Assembly (NCBI GenBank): GCA_002077065.1
Contig: NAJO01000026.1
Coordinates: forward strand, 1 to 64,000
Reading direction: 5' to 3'
DNA from: Cryoendolithus antarcticus
Lineage: Eukaryota > Ascomycota > Dothideomycetes > Cladosporiales > Cladosporiaceae
DNA: 64,000 nucleotides
Shown: positions 63,880 to 64,000 of the stretch, in pieces
Position numbering within the stretch: the first letter of the stretch is position 1
Layout of the letters: every line of letters starts with the position of its first letter
Made by a program: the position numbers and the translations under genes
Notes under the pieces: generated by a model
What the model was told of the DNA's origin: nothing
Databases searched by the model: none
The model's input: the letters and a program-made list of their open reading frames with translations, nothing else

Positions 63880-64000
63880 ACGGTGTTGATGAGTCGCCGC
63901 ATACTTATGATCAAGCAGGTCCGGATCGAGCATCAGGACGAGCGAAGAAGCCGAAAGCGGGTAGAGATTTGTTTGCGAGGATCAATGGCGGGTCAGGTGG
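63880..64000. other. Window end, unassigned
   Basis: 121 bases after the apparent Ski8-like stop. A plus-strand frame starting around 63798 in another phase stays open to the window edge (GKYHLDGVDESPHTYDQAG, then KKPKAGRDLFARINGG) and looks protein-like. It may be a true C-terminus reached by another splice, or part of a separate gene. It cannot be settled from this window. Confidence 0.35.

Overview
The window is a chromosome end from a filamentous ascomycete. The evidence is a CCCTAA telomere at base 1, short introns (about 47-87 nt, one of 208 nt) with GTAAGT/GTGAGT donors and CTGAC-like branch sites, and Pezizomycotina-type orthologues (Sgo1, Dad2, Crz1, Med5, AspB-like septin, Gpi10). 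A local set of F-box-like paralogues and the protein repertoire suggest Dothideomycetes (Mycosphaerellales/Capnodiales), but the species cannot be read from the sequence.

Bases 1-78 are 13 perfect telomere units. From there to about 3330 lies an AT-rich block from which CpA/TpG dinucleotides have been almost wholly erased: I count four CA and no TG between 84 and 3220. That is the footprint of repeat-induced point mutation (RIP) carried to near saturation. Inside it a 5'-truncated non-LTR (LINE, Tad1-like) reverse transcriptase tail can still be read on the + strand, its glutamine and tryptophan codons turned into TAA/TAG. The same frame runs on without an indel into a 251-codon stop-free, ATG-less stretch rich in Ser/Asp/Thr that ends in an AT-hook-like basic tail.

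From 3332 the DNA becomes ordinary and gene-dense. 3.3-15.5 kb: an Old Yellow Enzyme-like oxidoreductase, Utp25 (rRNA processing) head-to-head with eIF3f (translation), an arrestin-like protein, and four members of an F-box-like family, two of them broken. 15.8-23.5 kb: a cell-division and nuclear set, with shugoshin head-to-head with DASH subunit Dad2, the PP1 inhibitor Ypi1, and exportin Crm1. 24.5-34.4 kb: a mucin-like membrane protein, Mediator subunit 5, a convergent short-chain dehydrogenase/methyltransferase pair, and the calcineurin-responsive factor Crz1. 35.2-43.2 kb: GPI mannosyltransferase 3 (Gpi10), a secreted lysophospholipase, and cytosolic methionyl-tRNA synthetase.

44-47.5 kb holds three more F-box-like copies, each interrupted only by TGA codons. 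47.7-56.7 kb: a DUF3984-type protein, a cysteine-rich GPI-anchored surface protein, a disordered KEN-box protein, delta-aminolevulinate dehydratase (Hem2) and a small Ser-rich protein. 56.7-60.1 kb is a gene-poor stretch with an imperfect ~180-bp tandem duplication. 60.1-64 kb: a core septin, mitochondrial ribosomal protein bL32m, and a Ski8-like WD40 protein whose 3' end is unclear.

Most genes are dispersed single-copy housekeeping genes; I see no biosynthetic cluster. The accessory content is the RIP-eroded subtelomere, the decaying F-box-like family and two diverged tandem-repeat patches. No tRNA, rRNA or CRISPR array was recognised. Exon boundaries were placed by eye from splice consensus, frame and family alignment from memory.
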